From assembly GCF_049532965.1 (NCBI RefSeq), contig NZ_CP186694.1, positions 1,302,001-1,366,000 on the forward strand: a DNA stretch of 64,000 nt, read 5' to 3'. The notes under the pieces were generated by a model. That model ran no database searches. It was not told the DNA's origin and saw nothing but the letters and a program-made list of their open reading frames with translations. Origin of the DNA: Roseateles sp049532965 (lineage in GTDB: Bacteria > Pseudomonadota > Gammaproteobacteria > Burkholderiales > Burkholderiaceae_C). Positions 33,321 to 41,645 of this stretch are shown in pieces. Made by a program: the position numbers and the translations under genes. Numbering within the stretch: position 1 is the first letter of the stretch; each line of letters opens with the position of its first letter.

Positions 33321-35029
33321 TTCCGCTGCTCGAGGGCGCGCGGTTGCAGGATCTGCAGTCGCGTGCAGAGGCACGCTTCTATGAAGTCTGCCGCGACCAA
33401 CTGCCGGCTGACGTGCTGGTTATCTATAGCGCGGCCTGGCTCTATCGTGACAACCGTGGCCGCATCAACGAGGGCGAAGCCGACTTCACCCTTGTCTCCC
33501 CTACCCTCGGCGTCCTGGTCGTCGAGGTCAAGGGCGGTGGCGTCACCTTCGACCCGCGCACCGGCCTCTGGCACTCGGTCGACCGCAACGGACGGGCTAA
33601 CTCCATCAAGGACCCGTTCGAGCAGGCGCAAGACGAGCGCCACTCGCTGCGCTATCAAATCGAGGGCCATGCCAACTGGCGACAGTTCAGCGGCCGGGAC
33701 TTCCCGCTGGGCCACGCCGTTGTGTTCCCGGACATCAACGACGCCGCGCCCCTCATCGGACCCAACCGACAGCGGGAATTCATTGGGGTCAATTCAGACC
33801 TCGCTGACATGGTCCGATGGGTTTCCAGTGTGATGCGGTTCTGGCAGCGCCCCAACGACACTCCTCTCGGCGGTGCAGGGGCCCGAGTAATTGAGGACAT
33901 CCTCTGCACCGACATCGACGTGCAAGCGGTGCTGCGGGCGGCCATCGACCATGCGGAAGTGCAGCGCATTCGGCTGACGGCCAATCAGGCCAAGGTGCTG
34001 CGCACCATCGGCGGTCGGCGCCGCGCCGTGGTCTCCGGCGGAGCGGGCACTGGGAAGACCCTGCTCGCAGTCGAGAAGGCCAAGCAGCTTGCTGCTGACA
34101 GGCGCGACGTGCTCCTGCTTTGCTACAACCGCCCGCTCGCCGACTCCCTCGCAGCAGGCCTTCGCAATACCCCCCGGATTGCCGTCCACAGCTATCACCA
34201 GTTCTGTGACCGGCGTGCCGCACGGTGCACAGACGCGGGGCGCGACGTCCTTCAGGAGGCGAAGGAGGCATACCCCGGCGAGAGCGACAAGGACCACTTC
34301 GACACCCAACTGCCTTTCGCCCTTGCCCTGTCAGCTGAGGTGCTCGACGAGAAGTTCGACGCCGTGGTGATTGATGAGGCGCAGGACTTCAGCGACGAGT
34401 ACTGGTTCGGCATCGAGCCCCTGCTTCGCGACCAAGCGGCCGGCCATCTGTACGTGTTCATCGACGAGAACCAAACCATCTACTCACGCAGCGGCAACAT
34501 CCCAATCGAAGACGAGCCCTACCTCCTCACCTTTAACTGCCGAAACACGGCGCCAATCCACGAGGCTGGGTACCGCTTCTACAAAGGCGAGGCCGTCGAT
34601 TCGCCGGAGATCGCTGGCCTCGACGTCACTTGGGCTTCCTCCGACCAGGATGAGGCTCAAGCAGACGCTGTCAGCCGCCGCATTCGCCAATGGGTCACCG
34701 TGGAAGGCTTGAACGCCCACGACGTCGCCGTGCTTGTGGCGAAGCAGCCCAAGGCCCACTGCTACGAGCTTCTCGAACCGAGGCTCAGGGCGACGGGCGT
34801 CCGCTGGGTCATCGAGCAGCACGGCGTTGCCGGAGCGGTGCTTGTCGACACCTTCTCGCGATTCAAGGGGCTTGAAGCGCACGCCATCGTTCTATGGCTC
34901 GGCGACGAAGTGGTGGATGACGAAGCCTGGGAGACGGTTTACGTCGGTGCTACGCGGGCGAAGTCGCTGTTGGCCCTGGTGGGTAGCCACAGAGCTCTGC
35001 GGGCCGTCCGAGATTTCGTTAACGCCTAG
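33308..35029 (+). CDS. NERD-domain SF1 (UvrD-like) helicase
   Basis: A 573-residue protein. The GTG start has AGAGGAG five bases upstream; an ATG at 33317 would overlap the previous stop as ATGA. The N-terminal NERD domain (about 10-130) carries NEGEADFTLVSPTLGVLVVEVKGG, the E...D...ExK signature of a nuclease fold. The helicase part follows with Q-motif LTANQAKVL, Walker A SGGAGTGKTLLA (about 240-252), motif II VVIDEAQDF, motif III-like FIDENQTIY and C-terminal motifs DTFSRFKGLEAHAIVL and VYVGATRAKSLL. It likely unwinds or translocates on DNA with the upstream ATPase. Similar helicases act as GajB in Gabija. Confidence 0.9.
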   Translation: MARMIPLLEGARLQDLQSRAEARFYEVCRDQLPADVLVIYSAAWLYRDNRGRINEGEADFTLVSPTLGVLVVEVKGGGVTFDPRTGLWHSVDRNGRANSIKDPFEQAQDERHSLRYQIEGHANWRQFSGRDFPLGHAVVFPDINDAAPLIGPNRQREFIGVNSDLADMVRWVSSVMRFWQRPNDTPLGGAGARVIEDILCTDIDVQAVLRAAIDHAEVQRIRLTANQAKVLRTIGGRRRAVVSGGAGTGKTLLAVEKAKQLAADRRDVLLLCYNRPLADSLAAGLRNTPRIAVHSYHQFCDRRAARCTDAGRDVLQEAKEAYPGESDKDHFDTQLPFALALSAEVLDEKFDAVVIDEAQDFSDEYWFGIEPLLRDQAAGHLYVFIDENQTIYSRSGNIPIEDEPYLLTFNCRNTAPIHEAGYRFYKGEAVDSPEIAGLDVTWASSDQDEAQADAVSRRIRQWVTVEGLNAHDVAVLVAKQPKAHCYELLEPRLRATGVRWVIEQHGVAGAVLVDTFSRFKGLEAHAIVLWLGDEVVDDEAWETVYVGATRAKSLLALVGSHRALRAVRDFVNA

Positions 35030-35168
35030 GGTGCCGGGTACCGTGTTCACTGGCTGATGGCTGGCGCTCGCCTACCGTGCTGCCGTCGTAGCATCTGCCC
35101 GCGCCACGCCAAAGCTATCGTCATAGCGTTGAGATATCGGCCAAACACAAGAGCAGCGGGAGAGGTGA

Positions 35169-35295
35169 ATGGCCAGAACTTGCCATCTCGAAATCAAAAA
35201 CTTCCGGTCGATAAAAGCTCTCTCGCCTGCTCGCCTGCTCGCCCGCTCGCCCGCTCCCGGCCTCAACTGCTTGGTGGGGCCCGGCGACAGCGGGG
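35169..35295 (+). pseudogene. OLD-like ATPase, N-terminal remnant cut inside the P-loop
   Basis: An ATG with GGGAGAGG upstream begins MARTCHLEIKNFRSIKALS and reaches GLNCLVGPGDSG, the start of an OLD/RecF-type ATP-binding domain. At the point where the P-loop should read GKST the frame goes into unrelated sequence (about 35293). The rest of the gene is missing, so this is a truncation at the right edge of the island. It lies 139 bases after the NERD helicase. An OLD nuclease next to a UvrD-like helicase recalls Gabija order. Confidence 0.6.
35222..35253 (+). repeat. Four tandem 8-bp repeats in the OLD-like remnant
   Basis: CTCGCCTG occurs twice, followed by CTCGCCCG twice, in frame with the truncated gene and coding for a Pro-Ala-Arg-Leu run. 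An 8-bp unit changes frame on every copy gained or lost, so it could cause slippage. Confidence 0.6.
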
Positions 35296-35449
35296 GAACT
35301 TACGTGTGCCCATCGGAGGCCCCCGAGTCCCCTGTTTCTTGGCGGCCGCTTCACGCGGCCGCGCCTAGACTGGTCAAGCCCGCCAGCGACCCTGTGCCTC
35401 ACGAGCCGGCGCGCGGGCTCTCAGGGATAGGACAACACGAAGGACTCCA

Positions 35450-36508
35450 ATGTCTCGACCTCGTCTGGCCATCACGGCTCTGCTCGGCGTGCTCGCCGCC
35501 TTGATTGCACATGGCCCGGCACGGGCCCAGCAGAACGACATCTCCCCGCTCCCGGGCGACCCCGCCAGCAGCCCGCTGCGCTGCTTGCAGCAGTCCGAGG
35601 CTCGGCTCGAGTACCCAGCCGAAGCGCGCCGCCTGCAACTCGACGGCACCGTGCGCGTGGGCCTGGCGTTCACGGCGCCGGACCGACCACCGGAAGTCGA
35701 GGTCCTCGCGCGCTTCGCTGACGAGCGCTTCGTCAACGCGGTGCGCGAGCGCGTCGCCGCCTACCGTCTGCCCTGCCAGGCCGCTGCCCGCGGCACGGTG
35801 CGCGCGGTGCAGACCTTCGTCTTCCGGCTGCGCGAGGCGGTGCCGGTGCGCTGGTCCGAGCCGGTCGAGCTCCAGGACGCCGACCGCGCCCGCGCGCTGC
35901 GCGCCTGCCTGCGCACGCCGGCGGACCAACTGCAGGTCAACTCCTCCCGCTTCGATCAGAAGACCATCGGCAACGTGATGGTCCGCATGACCTTCATCGC
36001 CCCGGACCAGCCGCCCGAGGTCCAGACCCTGTACGCCTCGACCAGCGGCAACACGCAGGACGCAATCCTCGACCGCGCCCGCAGCTACCGCCTGCCCTGC
36101 CTCTCGGCCGAGGATCCACCGATGAGCTTCGTCCAGCACTTCATCTACCGCAAGGCCGACGCCGGCCGCGCCAACTTCAAGGACGAGGTCACGCTCGGCG
36201 AGTTCCTGTCCAACATCAAGGGCATCCGCCAGCAACAGGCCGAGTTCGACTTCAACACGATGAACTGCCCGTTCACCGTCGCCTGGACGCTGGGCAAGCC
36301 GGCGCTGGCCAACCGCGTCGGCGAGGTCGGCGGTAAGCGCGACCCCAACCGCGCCGAGTTCCTGGCCTGGCTCGCGAGCCTGGAGATGGACCTGACGCCG
36401 GAGCGCTTCGAGCGGCTGCTGGGCCGCATGGTGAAGATCAACGTCGCCTGCGGCACGTTGCGCCTGCAGCCAGCCACAACGGCAGCCACCGCGCCCTCAG
36501 TGCCGTGA
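35450..36508 (+). CDS. Secreted protein with two TonB-C-like domains, unknown role
   Basis: A 352-residue exported protein with a Sec signal (LLGVLAALIAHGPARAQ). Two similar halves follow: EARLEYPAEARRLQLDGTVRVGLAFTAP-type sequence at about 45-150, like the energy-transducer TonB C-terminal fold, and VNSSRFDQKTIGNVMVRMTF at about 160-240. A helical C-terminal part (about 250-335) has no match I know. It lacks the membrane anchor and Pro-rich spacer of true TonB, so it is probably a periplasmic relative. AAGGA precedes the ATG. It is the first chromosomal gene right of the island. Confidence 0.65.
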   Translation: MSRPRLAITALLGVLAALIAHGPARAQQNDISPLPGDPASSPLRCLQQSEARLEYPAEARRLQLDGTVRVGLAFTAPDRPPEVEVLARFADERFVNAVRERVAAYRLPCQAAARGTVRAVQTFVFRLREAVPVRWSEPVELQDADRARALRACLRTPADQLQVNSSRFDQKTIGNVMVRMTFIAPDQPPEVQTLYASTSGNTQDAILDRARSYRLPCLSAEDPPMSFVQHFIYRKADAGRANFKDEVTLGEFLSNIKGIRQQQAEFDFNTMNCPFTVAWTLGKPALANRVGEVGGKRDPNRAEFLAWLASLEMDLTPERFERLLGRMVKINVACGTLRLQPATTAATAPSVP

Positions 36509-36605
36509 TGCAACCCCGCGGTGAAGCGCGGTAACCCGCTCGAATACCGTATAAAGCGATTCCCTGACCTCGACTTCTGCGGGCACAGGAAGCCCGGCGC
36601 CTGTC

Positions 36606-37151
36606 ATGACCACTGCCCTCCTCATCATCGATCTGCAACGCGCGCTGTGTGTGGGCGAGTACGCCTGTCACGACGTGGATGCGGTAATCGACCGCATCAA
36701 TGGCCTGATCGCGCAGGCGCGCGAGACCGGCACGCCGGTGGTCTTCGTGCAGCATGAGGAGGACGGCTGGGAACCGCTGCGCCATGGCAGCGAGGGCTGG
36801 CAGCTCGACGACCGGCTGCATGCGCTGCCGCACGATCCCCGGGTGCGCAAGACCTCGCCCGACTCCTTCCATCGGACTGAACTGGACGCGGTACTGAAGG
36901 GCTTGGGCGTGACGCATCTCGTCGTGTGCGGCGCGCAGAGCGACTTCTGCGTCGACACGTCGACGCGCCGTGCGCTCAGCTCGGGCTACGACGTCACGCT
37001 GGTCGAGGACGGCCACACGACGATTGCCAACGGCGCACTCACCGCGCCGCAGATCATTGAGCATCACACGCTGATCCTGCGCAATCTCAACAGCTTCGGT
37101 CCTGCCATGGGGGCCATGAAAGCGGCGGAGATCCGCTTCGGCGTCGCGTGA
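36606..37151 (+). CDS. Isochorismatase-family cysteine hydrolase
   Basis: A 181-residue hydrolase with the complete triad: Asp9 in ALLIIDLQ, Lys82 in VRKTSPDSF and Cys115 in GAQSDFCVDTST, with the cis-peptide segment VVCGAQ before the nucleophile. The family cleaves amides or isochorismate-type ethers; this compact form resembles nicotinamidase/ureidoacrylate hydrolase-like enzymes. The substrate cannot be deduced. A TATAAA box lies about 50 bases upstream. It stands alone between the secreted protein and the convergent Bug gene. Confidence 0.9.
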   Translation: MTTALLIIDLQRALCVGEYACHDVDAVIDRINGLIAQARETGTPVVFVQHEEDGWEPLRHGSEGWQLDDRLHALPHDPRVRKTSPDSFHRTELDAVLKGLGVTHLVVCGAQSDFCVDTSTRRALSSGYDVTLVEDGHTTIANGALTAPQIIEHHTLILRNLNSFGPAMGAMKAAEIRFGVA

Positions 37152-37223
37152 GCTGTCCTCCTTGACGGCATTGCGGCCGGCCTGCGCCGCGCCATTCGCG
37201 TCGCCGTACTCTCAAGCGCCTCA

Positions 37224-38195
37224 TCACTCCGGCTTGAACCCCGAGTTCTTCAGAAGCTCGGACCCCTGGGCGACATCAGCAGCGATGAACTTCTTGAACT
37301 GCTCACTGCCCTCTGAAAGCGCATCGATGCCAATCGCCGAGTAAGCGCCGTTGCGCCCCAGCTCGGCCGAGGCCTGCGTGACGAGCGCGCTCAGCCTGGC
37401 GACCCGGTCGGCCGGTGTCCCCTTCGGCACCCATACGCCGTACCAGGACGCGTACCTGAAGGTCTTCAGTCCGCCCTCTTGCATCGTCGGCACGTCCGGA
37501 GCCAACGGACTGCGCTTCTCCGCAGTGATGGCCAGAGGCCGCACCTTGCCGGACTTCGCCAGCGGCAGGAGTGACACCATGGAGTCCAGCAGAAGGCTCA
37601 CGTGGTTGCCGCCGACGTCGACAAGAGCCGGCTGCGTTCCCTTGTAGGGGACGTAGGTGAGCTTCAGCCCTGCCTGTTTCGCGAAGAGAAGCGTCGCCAG
37701 ATGGCTCGGCGCGCCGGCCGCAGGGATGGCCGCCATCCACTCATCGGGCTTTGCCTTTGCCGCGCCAATCATCTGCGCCAGCGTCCTGGGCTCGAGCGCC
37801 GGCGCGATGACCAGCATGAGCGGCGCTTCGCCGACCCGCGCCACCGGTACGAAGTCGGTCTGCGGGTCATAGGGAGGCGCCGCCAGCACCTGCTTGGCGA
37901 GCACGTGCGTGGCCGCAGAGAAAAGCATCGTGTAGCCGTCGGCCGGAGCGGTCTGCACCGCTTTGCCCCCGAGCGTTCCGCTGGCTCCGGCCTTGTTCTC
38001 CACGACGATCGTCGTGCCGAGTTGCTTGCGGAGCTGCTCGGCCAGCAGCCGGGCCGCGTTGTCCACACCGCCGCCGGGCGCGAATGGAACGATGATGCGC
38101 AGCGTGCTCCCCTTCTCTGGGAATGTCTGCGCGTGAGCCGCGAGGGGAATCACGGCACCGGCGATCAGGGCGGCCAGCACTTTGACGAGCTTCAT
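37224..38195 (-). CDS. Bug-family tripartite tricarboxylate transporter substrate-binding protein
   Basis: A 323-residue periplasmic receptor. The ATG (MKLVKVLAALIAG) follows a strong AAGGAG and opens a signal peptide ending AAHAQT. Family marks are TLRIIVPFAPGGGVDN, IVVENKAGASGTLGG, GEAPLMLVIAP and the C-terminal YGVWVPKGTPADRVARL. Bug proteins bind carboxylated ligands between two lobes. No TctA/TctB membrane subunits are nearby, which is common for Bug genes in Burkholderiales. It is the last gene after a porin and a DHDPS-family enzyme, so its ligand may be the precursor for that aldolase. Confidence 0.93.
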   Translation of the reverse strand: MKLVKVLAALIAGAVIPLAAHAQTFPEKGSTLRIIVPFAPGGGVDNAARLLAEQLRKQLGTTIVVENKAGASGTLGGKAVQTAPADGYTMLFSAATHVLAKQVLAAPPYDPQTDFVPVARVGEAPLMLVIAPALEPRTLAQMIGAAKAKPDEWMAAIPAAGAPSHLATLLFAKQAGLKLTYVPYKGTQPALVDVGGNHVSLLLDSMVSLLPLAKSGKVRPLAITAEKRSPLAPDVPTMQEGGLKTFRYASWYGVWVPKGTPADRVARLSALVTQASAELGRNGAYSAIGIDALSEGSEQFKKFIAADVAQGSELLKNSGFKPE

Positions 38196-38254
38196 GGTGT
38201 CTCCTTGTCTTGCTCTGGCCGATGGCTTCGTCGCCTCTTCCATCGGGCCAGGTC

Positions 38255-39358
38255 TCAGAAGTTATGTCGGATGCCGCTTCCGAAGGCCGTCGACTTCTGG
38301 CCTCCGAAGTAGTTGACCGCGGTGACAACGCCGCTCACCGCTGGGCCGCCGGTGACGGAGAACGAAGCCCCGCCCTTGTTGGCGATGCGTGAGGCATGCG
38401 CGTACACCGCAGTGCGCTTGGACAGATGGTGCACGTAGCCAGCACCAATCAAGGTCGCATCGTTGGCGCTCAGCGCGGCGGTCGCACCCTTCTGGTCCGC
38501 TCGGACGAACGTGAACTTCAGGTCACCGAAGCCCAGGGGCACCAAGGCGGCCACCAGCGTGTTCGTCGTCTTGTCCGTGCCGTAGCGCCACTGGCGCTGG
38601 CCGACGCTCATCTTCACCACCTTGAGATCGTAGGAGGCCCCCCACACGCGGTCGGTGAAGTCGCGGCCCGCATTGGCGTTGCGAGTCTTGATCTGTGCCC
38701 CTCCGATCATCAGCTGCCCACCTCGCCAAGCGAGACGGCCACCGTCGGTCTTTGCGGCACCAGCCCCGGCGGAGCCCCCTTCTCCGGCGCTCACGAGCAG
38801 CGAGCCGTACACGCCACCCAGTCCCGCCGGCAGGAAGTACTGGGCGGTGTTGGCGATGCGAAGCGTCGGGTTGAGCTGGTTCGCCTCGGTGCTTACGCCA
38901 AAGGCCTGGCCAAGCGCCCGCGACGCGAAGACGGAGCGGAAGCTGTTGGCGCCCGCGATGCCCAGCGTGATGAACGGATCCAGCTCCGACCAAAGGATGT
39001 GGGTCGGTGCCCAGTCTCGTCCGAGGCGAATTTCGCCGAAGCGGTCGTGTGCGAGGCTGACGGTCGCGCGCCGGTCCCAGAACGGGGTGTTCACCGCACC
39101 GGTGTCGCCGAGGATGGTGCTGTCGAGATAGACGCCGGTATTCAGGCCATCGCCGAGTGCTTCGCGTACTTGGACGACGAGCTTGCTGGTGGTGTTGGCG
39201 CCGCTCACTTCGGAATCGATGCTGCCCAGCCGGCCATTCTTTACGTGGCGAACGCCGACGTCGACCGTGCCAGAAAGCGCGACGGAGGTCTGCGCGCGGC
39301 ACTGCCCGCCGACCATTCCAACCACGGCCGCAAGTGCGGCAACGGGGAATCGGACCAT
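38255..39358 (-). CDS. General porin, Burkholderiales Gram-negative porin family
   Basis: A 367-residue outer-membrane beta-barrel with signal peptide (cleavage near CRAQT), first strand SVALSGTVDVGVRHV, FWDRRATVSLAHDRFGEIRLGRD and the terminal strand ending in Phe (GIRHNF) needed for BAM-dependent assembly. It forms a 16-strand trimeric pore. It lies between the DHDPS-family gene and the Bug gene, so it probably admits the same substrate through the outer membrane. GAGGAG precedes the ATG. Confidence 0.93.
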   Translation of the reverse strand: MVRFPVAALAAVVGMVGGQCRAQTSVALSGTVDVGVRHVKNGRLGSIDSEVSGANTTSKLVVQVREALGDGLNTGVYLDSTILGDTGAVNTPFWDRRATVSLAHDRFGEIRLGRDWAPTHILWSELDPFITLGIAGANSFRSVFASRALGQAFGVSTEANQLNPTLRIANTAQYFLPAGLGGVYGSLLVSAGEGGSAGAGAAKTDGGRLAWRGGQLMIGGAQIKTRNANAGRDFTDRVWGASYDLKVVKMSVGQRQWRYGTDKTTNTLVAALVPLGFGDLKFTFVRADQKGATAALSANDATLIGAGYVHHLSKRTAVYAHASRIANKGGASFSVTGGPAVSGVVTAVNYFGGQKSTAFGSGIRHNF

Positions 39359-39476
39359 GTCTTGTCTCCTCTGCCGGCGTGGCTCGCCGGACGTGTAGGG
39401 GATGCCGGGCGGCCGAAGTCTTCTTCGTGCCGCAGGGCGCCGGCGCGCCGCTGATGTCGGTCGTGAGCCACCGACG

Positions 39477-39512
39477 GCACTGGGGGAATTGGCAGGGCCA
39501 CTCCCCCAGTGC
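39477..39512 (-). terminator. Strong hairpin between DHDPS-family and porin genes
   Basis: A perfect 11-bp stem (GCACTGGGGGA/TCCCCCAGTGC) with a 14-nt loop lies 14 bases downstream of the aldolase-family stop and 118 bases before the porin start. There is no U-tract. It may partly end transcription or stabilise the upstream message. Confidence 0.55.
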
Positions 39513-39525
39513 TCGAGCTTCTCGC

Positions 39526-40449
39526 TTACCGGACCAGGCCAGCGGAGCGCAGGGCTGCGGCGATCTCCTCGCCAGCGCCTTCAGCCAGCGGCAGCAGCGG
39601 GCTGCGGACCGTCGCGTGTTCCAGGATGCCGCGAGCGACCAGTCCGTGCTTCAGCGCGACAGTGCCTTCCATGTGGCTGCCGCGGTGGTACACGTTCTTG
39701 GTCACGGGCAGCAGGCGGTCGTGAATGGCGCGCGCCTTGGCGTAGTCCTTGGCCTTGCCGGCGGCAATCAGCTCGATCAGCGGTTCAGGCGTCAGGCCAC
39801 CGTAGCCGACCAGTGCACCGTCCACATCGAACATGGTGTGCAGCAGGTACTCGTCGTGGCAGGTCAGGATCTGCAGGTCCGGGCGTTCCTTGCGGATGAC
39901 AGGGATCTCGGTGTCCCAGCGCTTCATGTTGCGCACGCCGTTCTTCATGGCGAAGACGCCGGGCAGCGCGGCAATCTCCAGCTGGGTCTTGAGGTTGTAG
40001 GTCGCCTTGGTCGCGTCCGGGTACTGGAACAGGATCAGCGGCAGGCCGCTGGCCTCGAAGATGGCCTTGTAGCGGTCCTGTGGCGCGCCGTCCTGATAGC
40101 CGAAGCGCAGCCAGCCGTGGGACGGATACACGAGGCCGGCCGAGGCGCCGGCCTTGACCGCGCGCTTGGCCTCCTCGGCCGCGACCTGCGTGCCTTCCAG
40201 CGTGATGCCGGCAATGATGGGCAGGCGGTTGCCCACGGATTCGCGGAAGGCCTCGATGACGCGCAGTTGCTCGTCACGCCCCAGGAACGTGCCTTCGCCA
40301 GCGTGACCCAGGACGGTCAGGCCCTTGACGCCATCGATGCCGCCCAGCCAGCTGCCGAGGCGCTGGATGGCGGCGTAGTCGACAGCGCCGTCGCGGGTGA
40401 AGGGGGTCACGGGTGCGGGCACGAGGCCGCGGAGGTCGGGGGCTTGCAT
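39526..40449 (-). CDS. DHDPS/NAL-family aldolase or dehydratase
   Basis: A 307-residue class I aldolase-type (beta/alpha)8 enzyme, started at the ATG with AGGAG upstream; the longer in-frame extension is not needed. Key residues are the Schiff-base Lys169 in GVFAMKNG and Tyr143 in LILFQYPDA, with the substrate loop LGHAGEGTFL. Family members include dihydrodipicolinate synthase, N-acetylneuraminate lyase and sugar-acid dehydratases. The GHAGE motif in place of GTTGE argues against true DapA. With porin, Bug and divergent LysR it forms a catabolic operon for a keto-acid-like substrate. Confidence 0.88.
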   Translation of the reverse strand: MQAPDLRGLVPAPVTPFTRDGAVDYAAIQRLGSWLGGIDGVKGLTVLGHAGEGTFLGRDEQLRVIEAFRESVGNRLPIIAGITLEGTQVAAEEAKRAVKAGASAGLVYPSHGWLRFGYQDGAPQDRYKAIFEASGLPLILFQYPDATKATYNLKTQLEIAALPGVFAMKNGVRNMKRWDTEIPVIRKERPDLQILTCHDEYLLHTMFDVDGALVGYGGLTPEPLIELIAAGKAKDYAKARAIHDRLLPVTKNVYHRGSHMEGTVALKHGLVARGILEHATVRSPLLPLAEGAGEEIAAALRSAGLVR

Positions 40450-40637
40450 GGATGTCTCCTGATGTCGCAGTGCCGAGGATGGGTGATTAACCTGGCCGAT
40501 TTCTCTCTGTCGCCGGCGTCGCGCCGGTTGCGGGATACGGGTCGGTTGGAGGGAATGTAGAAATCCGTCGACCATCCGCCTAGCCACACGTCAGATGAAT
40601 CAGCCATGCCAGAATCGGCATATCTCAGGAGGCATGC

Positions 40638-41552
40638 ATGAACGTCGCAGCAGTGCGCTTATTCCTCGAGGTTGTCGAGGCCGGCAGCCTGAGCAAGGTG
40701 GCAGCACGTCGGCAGACGGCCCAGTCGCACATCAGCCGCCAAATCACCGACTTCGAATCCGGATTCGGCGGCCCGTTGTTTCGTCGGACCGGTCGCGGCG
40801 TAGCGGTCACCGAACTTGGCGCGCGCGTGGCCGCGAGACTGCGTCCCTGGCTTCAAGAGACCGAGCAGATGGCGCTCGAACTGAAGTCCGATTCCGGCCG
40901 CATCGTCGGCCGGGTGACCCTGGGGATCATCCCCACGGCGGCGCACCCGCTGACCACTCGGTTGTTCGAGCGGTTGCAGCGAGACCACCCCGGCATCTCA
41001 CTGGACGTGGTTGAAGCGCAAGGGACCGAACTCGATGCGCTCCTGGACAGCCGCTCGCTGGACCTAGCGGTGCTGTTCCGCTTCAGCAAGCCTTCCGGGC
41101 GAGATGAAAAGCTGCTGTCGAGCGTCAGCACCTACCTGGTCAGCGCGCCGGGCGACCCGCTCACGCAGCAGCCCACCCTTCCCTTCTCTCGGTTGAAGGG
41201 GCTTCGCCTCGTGCTTCCGCGACGGCCCAGCCACTGGCGCAATGCACTCGACGAGGCCGCACGCGGACTTGGATTCCAGTTGCAGTCCGTCGCAGAGGCT
41301 GATTCGCTCACGGTGCAACGGACGCTGGTCGCGAATCAGCGCGGGCTGTATTCCATCCTCGGCCCCTACTCCTTCGCGGAAGACCTGCGCGCCGGGAAAG
41401 TGCAAGCGACGAAGCTCGTGCGTCCAGACCTGGTGCGTCACGTGACGCTGGCCACGCCGCGGCAAGGCAAGCTGACGCCCGCCTGCAAGGTGGCAGCGCA
41501 GACGATCCAGGCATTGGTGAAGTCGTGGGGGAACCAGCTGTCAGAGCCGTGA
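40638..41552 (+). CDS. LysR-family transcriptional regulator
   Basis: A 304-residue LysR protein. The N-terminal winged HTH reads MNVAAVRLFLEVVEAGSLSK with RRQTAQSHISRQITDFE, followed by the linker helix and a periplasmic-binding-like effector domain (about 90-295). AGGAGG lies just before the ATG. It is divergent from the DHDPS-family/porin/Bug operon over a 188-bp gap, the classic LysR arrangement, so it most likely controls that operon and itself. Confidence 0.92.
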   Translation: MNVAAVRLFLEVVEAGSLSKVAARRQTAQSHISRQITDFESGFGGPLFRRTGRGVAVTELGARVAARLRPWLQETEQMALELKSDSGRIVGRVTLGIIPTAAHPLTTRLFERLQRDHPGISLDVVEAQGTELDALLDSRSLDLAVLFRFSKPSGRDEKLLSSVSTYLVSAPGDPLTQQPTLPFSRLKGLRLVLPRRPSHWRNALDEAARGLGFQLQSVAEADSLTVQRTLVANQRGLYSILGPYSFAEDLRAGKVQATKLVRPDLVRHVTLATPRQGKLTPACKVAAQTIQALVKSWGNQLSEP

Positions 41553-41583
41553 GGCCACTCCATGTGCCGCCGAAAACTCTGCG

Positions 41584-41597
41584 TTGATGCTTATCAA
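41584..41597. promoter_or_regulatory. Palindrome upstream of the copper module
   Basis: TTGATGCTTATCAA, a 5-bp inverted repeat with a 4-bp spacer, lies 49 bases before the DUF2933 start. It may be an operator; it does not match the CueR-type dyad I would expect for copper sensing. Confidence 0.25.
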
Positions 41598-41645
41598 GCC
41601 GCGCGGCCGAGAGTGCTGACACATTGCGAGCGAAGGAGCCACACC

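Larger units (their letters stand above)
13453..35295. other. Accessory island bounded by IS21 remnant and truncated OLD-like gene
   Basis: Between the macAB operon and the secreted-protein gene at 35450 lie only mobile and defence-type genes: IS21 debris, a Tn7-like operon, Mrr-NACHT, ATPase/DUF3883 plus NERD helicase, and two broken genes. Base composition is visibly less GC-rich across the NACHT and ATPase genes than in the flanks. No integrase or tRNA was found at either edge, so it looks like a hot spot with layered insertions and not one integrative island. Confidence 0.6.

Noticed and set aside
35341..35362. GCGGCCGC repeated around TTCAC as a possible terminator or attachment site
   Set aside because: Each arm is itself a palindrome, there is no T-run and no matching copy at the other side of the island.
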